DNA of 64,000 bases from Burkholderiales bacterium 67-32 (GTDB lineage Bacteria; Pseudomonadota; Gammaproteobacteria; Burkholderiales; Burkholderiaceae_B), in the NCBI GenBank assembly GCA_001898625.1, contig MKUP01000010.1, positions 711,355 to 775,354 of the forward strand, given 5' to 3'. Shown in pieces: positions 27,580-36,222 of this stretch (within the stretch, counting starts at the first letter, position 1; every line of letters begins with the position of its first letter). Made by a program: the position numbers and the translations under genes. Under the pieces are notes generated by a model. The model had not been told where the DNA came from and did no database searches. It saw only the letters and a program-made list of their open reading frames with translations.

Positions 27580-28551
27580 CTAGAGCTGGATGTTCAGCTT
27601 CTCCACCAGCCCTCCCCACTTGCGTTCGCCCTCGGCGATGGAGCGCCGCGCGTCGTCCACCGAACCGCCCGCCGGCTCGGCGCCTTCGCTCGCGAGGTTC
27701 TCCCGGATGGCGGGCGACTTCAACACCTGGTTCACGTCGCGGTTGATCCGGTCCAGGACCGCCTTGGGCGTGCCCGCGGGCGCCATCAGCCCGAACCACC
27801 CCACCGCCTCGTAACCCGGCAGGCCCGCTTCGGCCACCGTGGGCACGTCGGGCAGCACCGGCGAGCGCCGCGCGCTCGTCACCGCCAGCGCCTTGAGCTT
27901 GCCGCCCTTGATGTGCTCGCGCACCAACGGAAACGGCGCGAAGTTCAACTGGATCTGCCCAGCGATAGTGTCCGAAACGGACGGCCCGCTGCCCTTGTAA
28001 GGCACGTGGGTGAGCTTGACGCCCGCCATGGACGCGAACAACTCGCCGAACAGGTGATTGGACGATCCGTTGCCCGACGAACCGTAGTTGAGCTTGCCCG
28101 GATTGCGCCGCGCATACTCGATCAGCCCTTTCACGTCGTCGAACGGCATCTTCTCGTTGGCGACCAGCACCACCGGCGGCGTGGCCAGCAGCACCACCGG
28201 CTCCAGGTCCTTGGCCGGATCGTAGCTCAGGCTCTTGTACAAACTGCGTGCGACCAGGATGTTGCCGAACGAGCCGAGCACGGTGGTATAGCCGTCCGGC
28301 TTGGACTTGGCCACCATCTCCACGCCTATCGTGCCGGCGGCGCCCGGCTTGTTCTCGACCACGACCGACTGCCCCCAGGCCTGGGACAACCCCTGCGCGA
28401 CCACACGCCCCAGCAGGTCGGTATTGCCGCCCGGCGTATAGGGCACGATGAGCCGTGCGGGCCGCGACGGAAAGGCGTCGTCCGCCTGCGCCGCCGGCGC
28501 GGCGCACAGCATGCCGCCCAGCGCGGCGGCCAACAGATGCTTGTAGATCAT
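27580..28551 (-). CDS. Bug-family substrate-binding protein (TauD-linked)
   Basis: A 323-residue periplasmic receptor. A signal peptide ending near CAAPAAQADD is followed by FPSRPARLIVPYTPGGNTD, VVVENKPGAAGTIGVEMVAK and NYGSSGNGSSNHLFGELF. ATG at 28551 follows GAGGAGAGGGCG and lies 10 bp after the TauD-type dioxygenase stop codon, so the two form an operon. The receptor presumably delivers the dioxygenase substrate or a precursor. Confidence 0.93.
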   Translation of the reverse strand: MIYKHLLAAALGGMLCAAPAAQADDAFPSRPARLIVPYTPGGNTDLLGRVVAQGLSQAWGQSVVVENKPGAAGTIGVEMVAKSKPDGYTTVLGSFGNILVARSLYKSLSYDPAKDLEPVVLLATPPVVLVANEKMPFDDVKGLIEYARRNPGKLNYGSSGNGSSNHLFGELFASMAGVKLTHVPYKGSGPSVSDTIAGQIQLNFAPFPLVREHIKGGKLKALAVTSARRSPVLPDVPTVAEAGLPGYEAVGWFGLMAPAGTPKAVLDRINRDVNQVLKSPAIRENLASEGAEPAGGSVDDARRSIAEGERKWGGLVEKLNIQL

Positions 28552-28561
28552 CGCCCTCTCC

Positions 28562-29593
28562 TCACGAAGCCGACACGGCGGCTTGTCCATGGCGGCGCTC
28601 GTACGAGGTGCCGAACTCACGCGTCTGGCCGAACACCGCCGGCAGCGGGCGGCCATTGGGCAGGGTCAGCCAGGCGCGCAGCAGATGCCGGCGACGGGCC
28701 AGGTCGTCGTGGTCCTGGTACTTGGTGCGGGCGTGCAGCACCGAGTAATTGTTGCCGATCTGGATGTCGCCCGGCTCCATGCTGAAGCTCAGCTGGACCG
28801 CGGGGTCGTTGCAGATTTCCTCGACCAGTTCGATAGCCTGAGCCTGGGCGTCGGTCCAGCGCGGCACGTCGGGGAGATCCTGCGCCAGCTTCAGGTAGCG
28901 GCGCTTGTACAGGGCACTGAGCCGGCCTTCGAAGAAATTCAGGATGGGCACGGTCTGGATGCGCAGGCCGCCCCGATGCTGTCCACGCGTGTCGAAATGG
29001 AAAGGCTCCTGCAACACGCCGGCCAGGTCGGGCCGGCGCCGCAGCACTTCGTTGTACAGCGCCGCGACACTGACCAGCTTGCTGACGCCGCCGGACACCG
29101 CGGTACGCAGGCACAGCAGCATGAACGCATCGCCGCCGTCGTTGTGGAAGGTCAGTTCATCGTCGGTCTGGTAGCTGCGCACCGAGTTGTCGTTCGACAC
29201 CTTCAGGCCGGTGTTGGTGACGCTGTGCATGCGGTTGCCGGCGCCATCCTGTTCCTGCGGCTCGCCCAGGTTCACGGACAAGCCCCAGAACAACAGCCGC
29301 GCCTCGTCGTCCGTGTAGTCGGCGATGGGCAGGCCGCGCAGCAAGGCGAAGCCGCGTCCGCCCTCGAGCTCCTGGCGGACCTTTTCCAGGCGGGCGGCCA
29401 TGCGCGGGATGGGGAAGTCGGCAGCCTCGAACTCGGTCGACTTCATGCCTTTCGCGCGGGCCGTGGCCGTGGCCTCGGCCAGTTCACGGATCTCGTCCGG
29501 CGCCAGGCGCCAGATCCAGTCGGTGGTGCCGGCCAGGCTGGTTCCGCTCCAGACTTCGGGACCGGTGATGGGTGGCAATGCTCGGGCTGTCAT
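28562..29593 (-). CDS. TauD/TfdA-family Fe(II)/2-oxoglutarate-dependent dioxygenase
   Basis: A 343-residue protein. The metal-binding facial triad is visible as His150-x-Asp152 in LTFHNDGGD and distal His287 in NYSVLHARTKY, with Arg306 in LLRAWLT as probable 2-oxoglutarate ligand. Family members hydroxylate small acids such as taurine, phenoxyacetates or gamma-butyrobetaine; this one's substrate is unknown. It is the first gene of a two-gene operon with a Bug receptor. A GntR-style palindrome (29632-29643) lies 38 bp upstream of its start codon. Confidence 0.92.
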   Translation of the reverse strand: MTARALPPITGPEVWSGTSLAGTTDWIWRLAPDEIRELAEATATARAKGMKSTEFEAADFPIPRMAARLEKVRQELEGGRGFALLRGLPIADYTDDEARLLFWGLSVNLGEPQEQDGAGNRMHSVTNTGLKVSNDNSVRSYQTDDELTFHNDGGDAFMLLCLRTAVSGGVSKLVSVAALYNEVLRRRPDLAGVLQEPFHFDTRGQHRGGLRIQTVPILNFFEGRLSALYKRRYLKLAQDLPDVPRWTDAQAQAIELVEEICNDPAVQLSFSMEPGDIQIGNNYSVLHARTKYQDHDDLARRRHLLRAWLTLPNGRPLPAVFGQTREFGTSYERRHGQAAVSAS

Positions 29594-29631
29594 GGTGTCT
29601 CCTTGGGTTGTCGAGTTTTGAACATCTTAGC

Positions 29632-29643
29632 ATTGTCGACAAT
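29632..29643. promoter_or_regulatory. Palindromic operator candidate between TauD and esterase genes
   Basis: ATTGTCGACAAT is a perfect 12-bp palindrome, with a half-site TTGTCGAG at 29608-29615. It resembles the T-x-GT-N-AC-x-A pattern of FadR-type GntR operators. A GntR gene lies about 2 kb away (31580-32326), so control by it is possible but unproven. Confidence 0.5.
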
Positions 29644-29735
29644 TTAAGCGAAACCTTGTCTGGATTCAGAACCGCGATCGGCAACCTGATTTTGGTTGCT
29701 GACTGCACGAAGATGCATCAAACTTCCTGCAAAAC

Positions 29736-29751
29736 ATGAATTAAATTTCAT
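29736..29751. promoter_or_regulatory. Inverted repeat upstream of the tannase-family gene
   Basis: ATGAA-TTAAAT-TTCAT, a 5-bp inverted repeat in an A+T-rich stretch 55 bp upstream of the tannase-family start codon. It is probably a promoter or operator element; nothing more can be said. Confidence 0.35.
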
Positions 29752-29805
29752 AAACGATCGATGGAAAGCCAGCCATCGGTCACGACCATCAGGCAAGGAG
29801 GAGAC

Positions 29806-31545
29806 ATGCACCCAACCTCGGCACCCCCCATCCGGTCCAGCCGGCCCCGCCTCGGATTCCTGCTCGGCGCCGGCCTCGTGTCGGCCATCGCGGCCTGCGG
29901 CGGCGGCGACGGTGACTCGCCCGGCACGACCCCGCCGCCCGACCAGGCCGCGCTGCGGACAGCCTGTCCCGCGCTGGCCGGCACCAAGGTGGAAAGCCGC
30001 CTGCTCGGCCTGCCCAGCGGCGACGCGACACTGACATCGGCGCAACTGATGGCGGCCGGCAGTGCCGCGGGCCTGCCGGAATACTGCCAGGTGCAGGGAG
30101 CCATCGCGGCGCGCAGCGCCGGCGCCGATCCCATCCGCTTCCAGATCAACCTGCCGCTGTCGTGGAACGAGAAAGCGTTGATGGCCGGAGGCGGCGGCTT
30201 CAACGGCAGCCTCGTCACCGGGCTCGACCCGCTGCGCGACGCTCCCGCCGGCCAGCCGCTGCCCCTGGCCCAGGGCTACGCCACGTTCGGCACCGACTCC
30301 GGCCACGATGCCGCCGCCTACGTCGCCACGGATCCCGCCAGGTTCGCGCTCAACGACGAGATGTTCGCCAACTTCGCCCACGAGTCCTACAAGAAGGTAA
30401 AAGACGTGGCGCACGAAGTCTTCCTGCGCTTCTACCAGCGTGCCCCCAGGAAGCAGTATTTCTTCGGCGGATCGGAAGGCGGACGCGAGGGATTGACGAT
30501 GGCCCAGCGCTATCCCCAGGACTTCGACGGCATCGTGTCGGTCGTCCCCGTCATCCAATGGACCGGACTCTTCAACGGCTTCCTGGCCTTCACCCAGCCG
30601 CAGTTCCAGGGCGGAACGCTGGATACCGCCAAGATCAAACTGGTGGCCGATGCCGTCAATGACGCCTGCGACGCGCTGGACGGCATCGCCGATGGCGTGG
30701 TCAGCGACTACCTGGGCTGCCAGGCCAGGTTCGACCTCCAGGCGCTGCGCTGCCCCGACGGCGGCGACGCCGGCGACACTTGCCTGTCGGATGCGCAGCT
30801 CGCCACATTGAAGGCGGCCTATGGCCCCGTGCGCATGCCCTTCCCGCTCGCCAATGGCATCACCGCCTATCCGGGCCGGATGTTCGGCGGCGAGATACAG
30901 CCCGGCGGCGAAGGCATCGGCCGCTGGATCAGCACCGGGCAGGTCCCCACCGTGCCCACGCCGGCGGCCACCGATGCGCGAGGCGTGATCTATGGCAGCA
31001 GCTACGCCCGCTACGTCATCGCCCGCGATCCCGCCTTCGACGTGCGTGGCTACGACCCCCTCGCCTACGCCGACCGCATCCGGCAAGTCTCGGAATGGAT
31101 GGACTCCACCAACCCCGACCTGTCCGCCTTCTTCAAGCGGGGCGGCAAGCTGATCATCCGCGAAAACACCGGGGACTTCGCGCAAAGCCCGGCAGCCGGC
31201 ATCCAGTACTACGAAAGCGTCGTCGCGCGCATGGGGCAGTCCGACACCGACAAGTTCCTGCGGCTGTATGTATCGCCCGCCTCGTCGCACGGCGGCCGCG
31301 CGGCCAGCCGCACCACCGGCCAGGAGGTCCCCACCACGCACGATACGCTGGACACCCTGGACCGCTGGGCCGACGCGGGCACCGCGCCGGCCGATGCCCT
31401 GGTGCAGGTCCGGCGCGACACGGCGGCGCCGTACAAGGTCCTGGCCTCGCGGCCCATGTGCCGCTATCCGGCCTTCCCGCGCTATGGCGGAGGCGATCCG
31501 CTGTCGGCCGACAGCTACCGCTGCTCCAGCCTGGGCGCGCGCTAG
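29806..31545 (+). CDS. Tannase/feruloyl esterase-family lipoprotein, MHETase-like
   Basis: A 579-residue secreted alpha/beta hydrolase of the tannase family. A lipoprotein signal ends in SAIAAC with lipidated Cys31. The nucleophile Ser223 lies in GGSEGGREG, the acid is probably Asp457 (ENTGDFAQS) and the base His495 (ASSHGG). The lid region carries CDALDGIADGVV, as I recall it from Ideonella MHETase. Characterised family members have a Cys before the Ser and a Cys after the His joined by a disulfide (CS-D-HC); here both positions are Gly. ATG at 29806 has an AAGGAGGAGA ribosome-binding site; an upstream ATG at 29761 is unsupported. The product likely cleaves aromatic acid esters at the outer membrane or periplasm. 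Confidence 0.88.
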   Translation: MHPTSAPPIRSSRPRLGFLLGAGLVSAIAACGGGDGDSPGTTPPPDQAALRTACPALAGTKVESRLLGLPSGDATLTSAQLMAAGSAAGLPEYCQVQGAIAARSAGADPIRFQINLPLSWNEKALMAGGGGFNGSLVTGLDPLRDAPAGQPLPLAQGYATFGTDSGHDAAAYVATDPARFALNDEMFANFAHESYKKVKDVAHEVFLRFYQRAPRKQYFFGGSEGGREGLTMAQRYPQDFDGIVSVVPVIQWTGLFNGFLAFTQPQFQGGTLDTAKIKLVADAVNDACDALDGIADGVVSDYLGCQARFDLQALRCPDGGDAGDTCLSDAQLATLKAAYGPVRMPFPLANGITAYPGRMFGGEIQPGGEGIGRWISTGQVPTVPTPAATDARGVIYGSSYARYVIARDPAFDVRGYDPLAYADRIRQVSEWMDSTNPDLSAFFKRGGKLIIRENTGDFAQSPAAGIQYYESVVARMGQSDTDKFLRLYVSPASSHGGRAASRTTGQEVPTTHDTLDTLDRWADAGTAPADALVQVRRDTAAPYKVLASRPMCRYPAFPRYGGGDPLSADSYRCSSLGAR

Positions 31546-31559
31546 TCAGCCCGTGCCGC

Positions 31560-31580
31560 GTCCCGGGCCAGGCCCGGGAC
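31560..31580. terminator. Perfect hairpin between convergent esterase and GntR genes
   Basis: GTCCCGGGCC-A-GGCCCGGGAC is a 10-bp perfect palindrome around one base, in the 34-bp convergent gap and touching the GntR stop codon. There is no T tract. It is a candidate bidirectional terminator, though a single-base loop would need the inner pairs to open. Confidence 0.45.
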
Positions 31581-32326
31581 TACGCGACGCCGCTGTCCTT
31601 CAGCAAGCGACGGATTTCCGCGCTGTTCTCGTCCAGCCGGGCGGCCCACAGCCGCTCGGCCTCGTCCGCGTCGCCCTTGCGGATCGCCTGCAAGGACTTG
31701 CGCCACAGCGCCAGCGAACGCTTGCGGCGCTCGACCGAGCGCAGGCCCAGCCGGGTGTAGCGCGACATCTGCAGCGACAGCGACGTGATCAGCGTGAACA
31801 GGCGGTCATTGCCGCTATGGGCGGCGCAGCACAGCGTCAGGCGCGACAGCGTCTCGCCGAAGGCATCGCCGCCCGCCGGGTCCTCGGCCAGCGGCGCGAG
31901 CTGGGCCACGCCCGCCTCCAGGATCGCCACCAGCTCGGGCGACGACAGGGCGGCCACGCGCCGCGCCACCACGCGGACCAGGGCCTGGCGCACCTCCTGC
32001 AGATCCTCGATTTCCTTGAGCGACAACTGCGTGGCCTGGGCCCCCCGGCGGGGATGGATGCGCACGATGCCTTCCTTCTCCAGCAGCCGCATCGCCTCGC
32101 GCACCGGACTGCGGCTGACCGCGAACTCGTCGGCCAGGTCCTGCTCGCGTATCCACTCGCCCGGCTCGATGGCGGAATTCAGGATGCGGTCGCCCACGTG
32201 GGCGGCGATCTGTTCCGGCAGCGTCAGGGTCTTGGACTGCCCCAGCAGCCAGCGGAAACTGGTCGCGCTGCCTTCGTCGCTGGCCTGCAGGAATGCGGAA
32301 GATCGGGTGATAGCGGACGGCTCCAT
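31580..32326 (-). CDS. GntR-family (FadR subfamily) transcriptional regulator
   Basis: A 248-residue regulator. The N-terminal winged helix-turn-helix includes DLADEFAVSRSPVREAMRLL, and the C-terminal all-helical FCD effector domain begins near LKEIEDLQEVRQALVR. ATG at 32326 follows AAGG 7 bp upstream; the frame continues to 32443. It is divergent from the reductase/VOC/FAH-hydrolase operon across a 291-bp region and is the likely regulator of that operon. It may also control the esterase or TauD genes. Confidence 0.9.
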   Translation of the reverse strand: MEPSAITRSSAFLQASDEGSATSFRWLLGQSKTLTLPEQIAAHVGDRILNSAIEPGEWIREQDLADEFAVSRSPVREAMRLLEKEGIVRIHPRRGAQATQLSLKEIEDLQEVRQALVRVVARRVAALSSPELVAILEAGVAQLAPLAEDPAGGDAFGETLSRLTLCCAAHSGNDRLFTLITSLSLQMSRYTRLGLRSVERRKRSLALWRKSLQAIRKGDADEAERLWAARLDENSAEIRRLLKDSGVA

Positions 32327-32617
32327 CGAATGCCTTGGTTGGTTGTCTGCGTCGGGCAATCGGGCAGTATACGGCGCGGGCGCGGCGCGGATCGCCAGCC
32401 CCTGGCGCGTACCACCTATTGCTGCGATCAATAGTTTCGTCATCGCGAAGATACCGGGGACACGCCGTCCCGGCCTACCCGGGGCGATGCCTCCTCATTA
32501 GTACCGTTAATAACAAGCCTTCTCTCCGAACGATAGTTCCCCGGCGCGACCGTCATTAGACTGGCGTCGGACACTATGACTGCGCCCCGGCCACGCACCG
32601 GGCGCAGATGGAGAGAC

Positions 32618-33646
32618 ATGGACTACACCATCACCCTGCATCCCAGCGGACACGCCTACGCCTGTCCGCCCGGCACCCCGGTCCTGAAAGCCGGCCTCGA
32701 CAACGGGCTGTTCATGCCCTACAGCTGCCGGTCCGGCATCTGCCGCACCTGCCGCGCCACCATCGTCGAAGGCCGGGTCGACTACGGCGACGTCCACCCC
32801 AGTTGCCTGGACGAGGACGACAAGCGGCAGGGCTACGCGCTGCTGTGCAAGGCCACGCCGCTTACCGATCTGGTGGTCCAGGTGAACGAACTGGATCCGG
32901 CCGACGCGATCCGCTCGAAATACATGCCGGCCCGCGTGCTGAAGATGGAACGGGCCGCCGACGACGTGATGATCGTCACGCTGGGGCTGCCCATGAACGA
33001 GCCCACGCTGTTCCGCGCCGGGCAGTACCTGGACATCCTGCTGCAGGACGGCACGCGCCGCAGCTACTCCATCGCCAGCGTGCCGGACAACGAGGGCGTC
33101 CGGCAGGTCGAACTGCACATGCGCCACCTGCCCGGCGGACGCTTCACCGACCATGTGTTCGGCGCGATGAAGCTGCGCGAGATCCACAAGCTGGAGATCC
33201 CGCTGGGTTCGTTCTTCCTGCGCGAACACAGCGACAAGCCCATGATCATGCTGGCCTCGGGCACGGGCTTCGCCCCCATCAAGTCGCTGATCGAACACGC
33301 CCTGGCGCGCGGCGTCCGCCGTCCCATCACGCTGTATTGGGGCGGCCGCAGGCGCGGCGACCTCTACCTGCACGACCTCGCGCAATCATGGGCCGACCGG
33401 CACGAACACGTGCGCTTCGTGCCGGTGCTGAGCGAGCCCACGCCGGATTGCGCGTGGACCGGACGCACCGGCTTCGTGCACCTGGCCGCGATGGAGGATT
33501 TCCCCGACATGTCCGGCCACCAGGTCTACGCCTGCGGCGCGCCGGTCGTGGTGGACGCGGCACGGCGCGACTACGTGGCGCGCTGCGGCCTGCCCGAGGA
33601 CGAATTCTTCGCCGACGCGTTCCTGACCGCCGCCGACAAACGCTGA
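32618..33646 (+). CDS. Ring-hydroxylating oxygenase-type 2Fe-2S/FAD reductase
   Basis: A 342-residue electron-transfer protein, paralogous to the tphA1 product. The ferredoxin domain has ligands Cys37, Cys42, Cys45 and Cys77. The FAD-binding segment RRSYSIASVP and the NAD(P)-binding segment LASGTGFAPIKS follow. It starts a three-gene operon with a VOC protein and an FAH-family hydrolase. No terminal oxygenase is encoded in the operon, so its partner must be elsewhere, unless it supports the VOC enzyme directly, for example by re-reducing its iron. ATG at 32618 follows ATGGAGAGAC. Confidence 0.9.
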   Translation: MDYTITLHPSGHAYACPPGTPVLKAGLDNGLFMPYSCRSGICRTCRATIVEGRVDYGDVHPSCLDEDDKRQGYALLCKATPLTDLVVQVNELDPADAIRSKYMPARVLKMERAADDVMIVTLGLPMNEPTLFRAGQYLDILLQDGTRRSYSIASVPDNEGVRQVELHMRHLPGGRFTDHVFGAMKLREIHKLEIPLGSFFLREHSDKPMIMLASGTGFAPIKSLIEHALARGVRRPITLYWGGRRRGDLYLHDLAQSWADRHEHVRFVPVLSEPTPDCAWTGRTGFVHLAAMEDFPDMSGHQVYACGAPVVVDAARRDYVARCGLPEDEFFADAFLTAADKR

Positions 33647-33681
33647 CACACGAACCCACGCCTTTGGAACAAGGAGACATC

Positions 33682-34215
33682 ATGCTGCCCGAAAACTGCA
33701 GGGTCGATACGCCGGCCCACGACTCCGTGATCAAGCCCTTCTGCCTGGGCCACGGCACGCTGGAGTGCTACAGCCTGAAGGCCTCGCGCCGCTTTTACGA
33801 GGAATTCCTGGGACTCGAATGCGTGCGCCACGGCAAGCCCGCCATGGCGGTGCGCCTGGCCATGCGCTTCCACATCATCTGCGTCGAGGTGGGCGACCAG
33901 GTCCATCCCGCCAACCTGCTCAACCACTGGGGCCTGGACCTGCCCACCCGCGAAGCCGTGGACCAGGCGCACGCGGACGCCGTGCGCCTGCAGGACAAGT
34001 ACGGCATCCGCCAGGTGCTGCCGGTGCAGGACATGCACGGCGTGTACTCCTTCTACCTCGAGGACCTGGACCACAACTGGTGGGAGCTGCAGTGCTACGA
34101 CAACGGTTTCCAGCACGACGACCTGTTCGACTTCGGCGACCGCTTCTCGATGGACGACGCGGCCGACATCGGCTCGCTGGAAGAACTCAAGATCCGCAAC
34201 CAGGGTGACGCATGA
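33682..34215 (+). CDS. VOC-family protein (extradiol dioxygenase/glyoxalase fold)
   Basis: A 177-residue single vicinal-oxygen-chelate domain. Candidate metal ligands in the family spacing are His24 (LGHGTLEC), His82 (LNHWGL) and Glu135 (HNWWELQCYD), which would make a 2-His-1-Glu site. Placement between a 2Fe-2S reductase and an FAH-family hydrolase suggests ring cleavage of a catechol-like compound, with the reductase keeping the iron ferrous. A glyoxalase-like isomerase is the alternative. The start codon follows AAGGAGACATC, and the end overlaps the next gene by 4 bp. Confidence 0.85.
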   Translation: MLPENCRVDTPAHDSVIKPFCLGHGTLECYSLKASRRFYEEFLGLECVRHGKPAMAVRLAMRFHIICVEVGDQVHPANLLNHWGLDLPTREAVDQAHADAVRLQDKYGIRQVLPVQDMHGVYSFYLEDLDHNWWELQCYDNGFQHDDLFDFGDRFSMDDAADIGSLEELKIRNQGDA

Positions 34216-35108
34216 TCCAGCTCGTGACTTTCCTGCACGACGGCCAGAGCCGGACCGGCCTGCTCCACGAGGGCAACATCTACGCCTCGCCGCGCTATGC
34301 GCGCGTGCAGGACGTGCTGGACGACTGGCCGCGCGCCGACGGCAAGCTGGCCGTGCTGGCCGGCGACCTGCCCGGCCGCGAGCCGGTCCACGGCGCCACC
34401 CTGCTGGCGCCGCATCCCCACCCGCCCACCATCTACTTCGCCGGCGCCAACTACCGCGACCACGTCGAGGAAATGCAGCGCGAACTGTCCATGCCGCTGG
34501 AGATCGACCCAAAGGGCGCGGGCCAGATGCCCTGGCATGCCATCAAGGCCTCGGGCACCACGGTGGTCGGGCCCGAGGCCCGGGTGCGCGTGCCCAGCGG
34601 CGCCCCCCTGCTGGACTGGGAACTGGAGCTGGGCGTGATCGTGGGCAGGACCGCCAAGGACGTGGCCGTCGACGACGCGATGGACTACGTGGCGGGCTAC
34701 GTGGTGGCCAACGACCTGTCGGCGCGCGGCCATTTCGGCCGGCCCGGCGTGGCCGAAGGCTCACCCTTCAAGTGGGACTGGATAGGCCAGAAATCCTTCG
34801 ACGGCGCCTGCCCGCTGGGCCCCGCCATCACGCCGGCGCGCTTCGTGCCCGACCCCATGAACCTGGCGATGAAGCTGTGGGTGAACGACGAGCTGATGCA
34901 GGATTCGAACACGTCGCGCATGCTGTTCAGCATTGCCGACCAGATCGCCCACCTGAGTTCGCGCCTGACGCTGCAGCCGGGCGACCTGATCCTGACCGGC
35001 ACGCCGGCGGGCGTGGGCGCCGCGCGCAAGCGCTTCCTGAAACCGGGCGACGTCGTGCGGCAATGGATCGAGCACATCGGCGAATTCCGCTTCACCATCG
35101 CGCAATGA
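34212..35108 (+). CDS. Fumarylacetoacetate hydrolase-family protein
   Basis: A 298-residue FAH-superfamily enzyme: FAGANYRDHVEEM, the metal-ligand segment LDWELELGVIVG, YVVANDLSARG, KSFDGACPLGP and LTGTPAGVG. Such enzymes hydrolyse or decarboxylate ring-fission products in meta-type pathways. It overlaps the VOC gene (ATGA) and is the last gene of the operon. Together they could form a short ring-cleavage/hydrolysis pathway. It is much shorter than FahA at 5649-6938 and belongs to the bacterial decarboxylase/hydrolase branch, so it is not a second fumarylacetoacetase. Confidence 0.92.
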   Translation: MIQLVTFLHDGQSRTGLLHEGNIYASPRYARVQDVLDDWPRADGKLAVLAGDLPGREPVHGATLLAPHPHPPTIYFAGANYRDHVEEMQRELSMPLEIDPKGAGQMPWHAIKASGTTVVGPEARVRVPSGAPLLDWELELGVIVGRTAKDVAVDDAMDYVAGYVVANDLSARGHFGRPGVAEGSPFKWDWIGQKSFDGACPLGPAITPARFVPDPMNLAMKLWVNDELMQDSNTSRMLFSIADQIAHLSSRLTLQPGDLILTGTPAGVGAARKRFLKPGDVVRQWIEHIGEFRFTIAQ

Positions 35109-35131
35109 CGCTGCGCGCGCGTGCCCGCCGT

Positions 35132-36037
35132 TCAGGGCCGGAAGCCGATGCCGTCGATGCAGTCGACCACCTGTTCGCGGAACCACTGGCTGGCCGGATC
35201 CTTGTGGAAACGGTCATGCCAGTACAGCGCCACCTCGAAGTGGCCCAGCGGCAGCGGCACCGGCTTGACCGCCAGCGGAAAGTACTTGCACAGCTCCACC
35301 ACCAGGGACTCCGGGCAGGTCCAGATCAGGTCCGAGTTCAGCACCAGGTGCGGGGCCGCCAGGTATTGCTGCATGCGCACCTGGATCCGATCGCGGGCGC
35401 CCACCTCGTTCAACGCCCGTTCCAACAGGATGTGGCCGCTGCCCGCGTACTCCACCAACAGGTGCTGCTGGGCCACGAAGCGCTTCTGCGTCAGTTCCTG
35501 CCGGGCGATGGGATGATCCCGCCGCATCAGGCACAGGTAGCGCTGCTTGAACAGCACCTTCCTGTGGATGTTGCGCTCGAGCGCCGGCAGGTAGCCCAGC
35601 GCCACGTCGATACGGCCGGTCGACAGACCCTGCACGGTCTCGTCGATGGGCGCGAACACGACGTTGAGCTTGACGTCCGGCGCGGCCTGGGCGATGCGCG
35701 TGAACAGGCTGGGCAGCACCACCACCTCGCCCACGTCGCGCGTGCGTATCGTGAAGGCCCGCCGGGACTGCGCCGCGTCGAACGACGACAGCATGCCCGA
35801 GGTCTTGCGTATCGCGTTCAACGATTCCAGCAACGCGGGGGCGATCTCGGCCGCCAGCGCCGTGGGCTCCATGCGGCGGCCGGCCAGCACGAACAGCTTG
35901 TCCCGGTACTCCACGCGCATGCGCTTGAGCGCACTGCTGACGGCGCCCTGAGTCACCCCCAGGTTCTCGGCCGCCAGCGTGACCGAGCGGTCGCGCCACA
36001 AGGCCTCGAACACGTACAGCAGATTCAGGTCTTTCAC
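35132..36037 (-). CDS. LysR-family transcriptional regulator (NahR/NodD-like type)
   Basis: A 301-residue regulator. The helix-turn-helix contains RSVTLAAENLGVTQGAVSSAL, with the LysR effector-binding domain after residue 90. The opening MKDLNLLYVFEALWRDRSV is typical of the NahR/LinR/NodD branch, often tied to aromatic compounds. It is divergent from a branched-chain-type ABC binding protein and convergent with the reductase/VOC/FAH operon. A classical T-N11-A site lies in the divergent promoter. Confidence 0.9.
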   Translation of the reverse strand: MKDLNLLYVFEALWRDRSVTLAAENLGVTQGAVSSALKRMRVEYRDKLFVLAGRRMEPTALAAEIAPALLESLNAIRKTSGMLSSFDAAQSRRAFTIRTRDVGEVVVLPSLFTRIAQAAPDVKLNVVFAPIDETVQGLSTGRIDVALGYLPALERNIHRKVLFKQRYLCLMRRDHPIARQELTQKRFVAQQHLLVEYAGSGHILLERALNEVGARDRIQVRMQQYLAAPHLVLNSDLIWTCPESLVVELCKYFPLAVKPVPLPLGHFEVALYWHDRFHKDPASQWFREQVVDCIDGIGFRP

Positions 36038-36067
36038 ATCGCGGCTCCTGTCGCGGCCTGGGAAGAA

Positions 36068-36086
36068 CTATCAATTCCACTAATAG
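36068..36086. promoter_or_regulatory. LysR-box candidate (CTAT-N11-ATAG)
   Basis: A perfect 4-bp inverted repeat with 11 bases between, fitting the T-N11-A LysR recognition pattern. It is 30 bp upstream of the LysR start and 136 bp upstream of the divergent binding-protein gene. Confidence 0.6.
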
Positions 36087-36222
36087 CTTGGAATCATCGC
36101 CACCCCATGGATGACGGGCCGGCAGGCGCGGATACTGGCCAACCAACGGCACAACTATAAAGCACGGTGATGCCCGATCCGCACAGGCACGCGGGCATGA
36201 CATTCAAAAAAGGGAGACAAAC

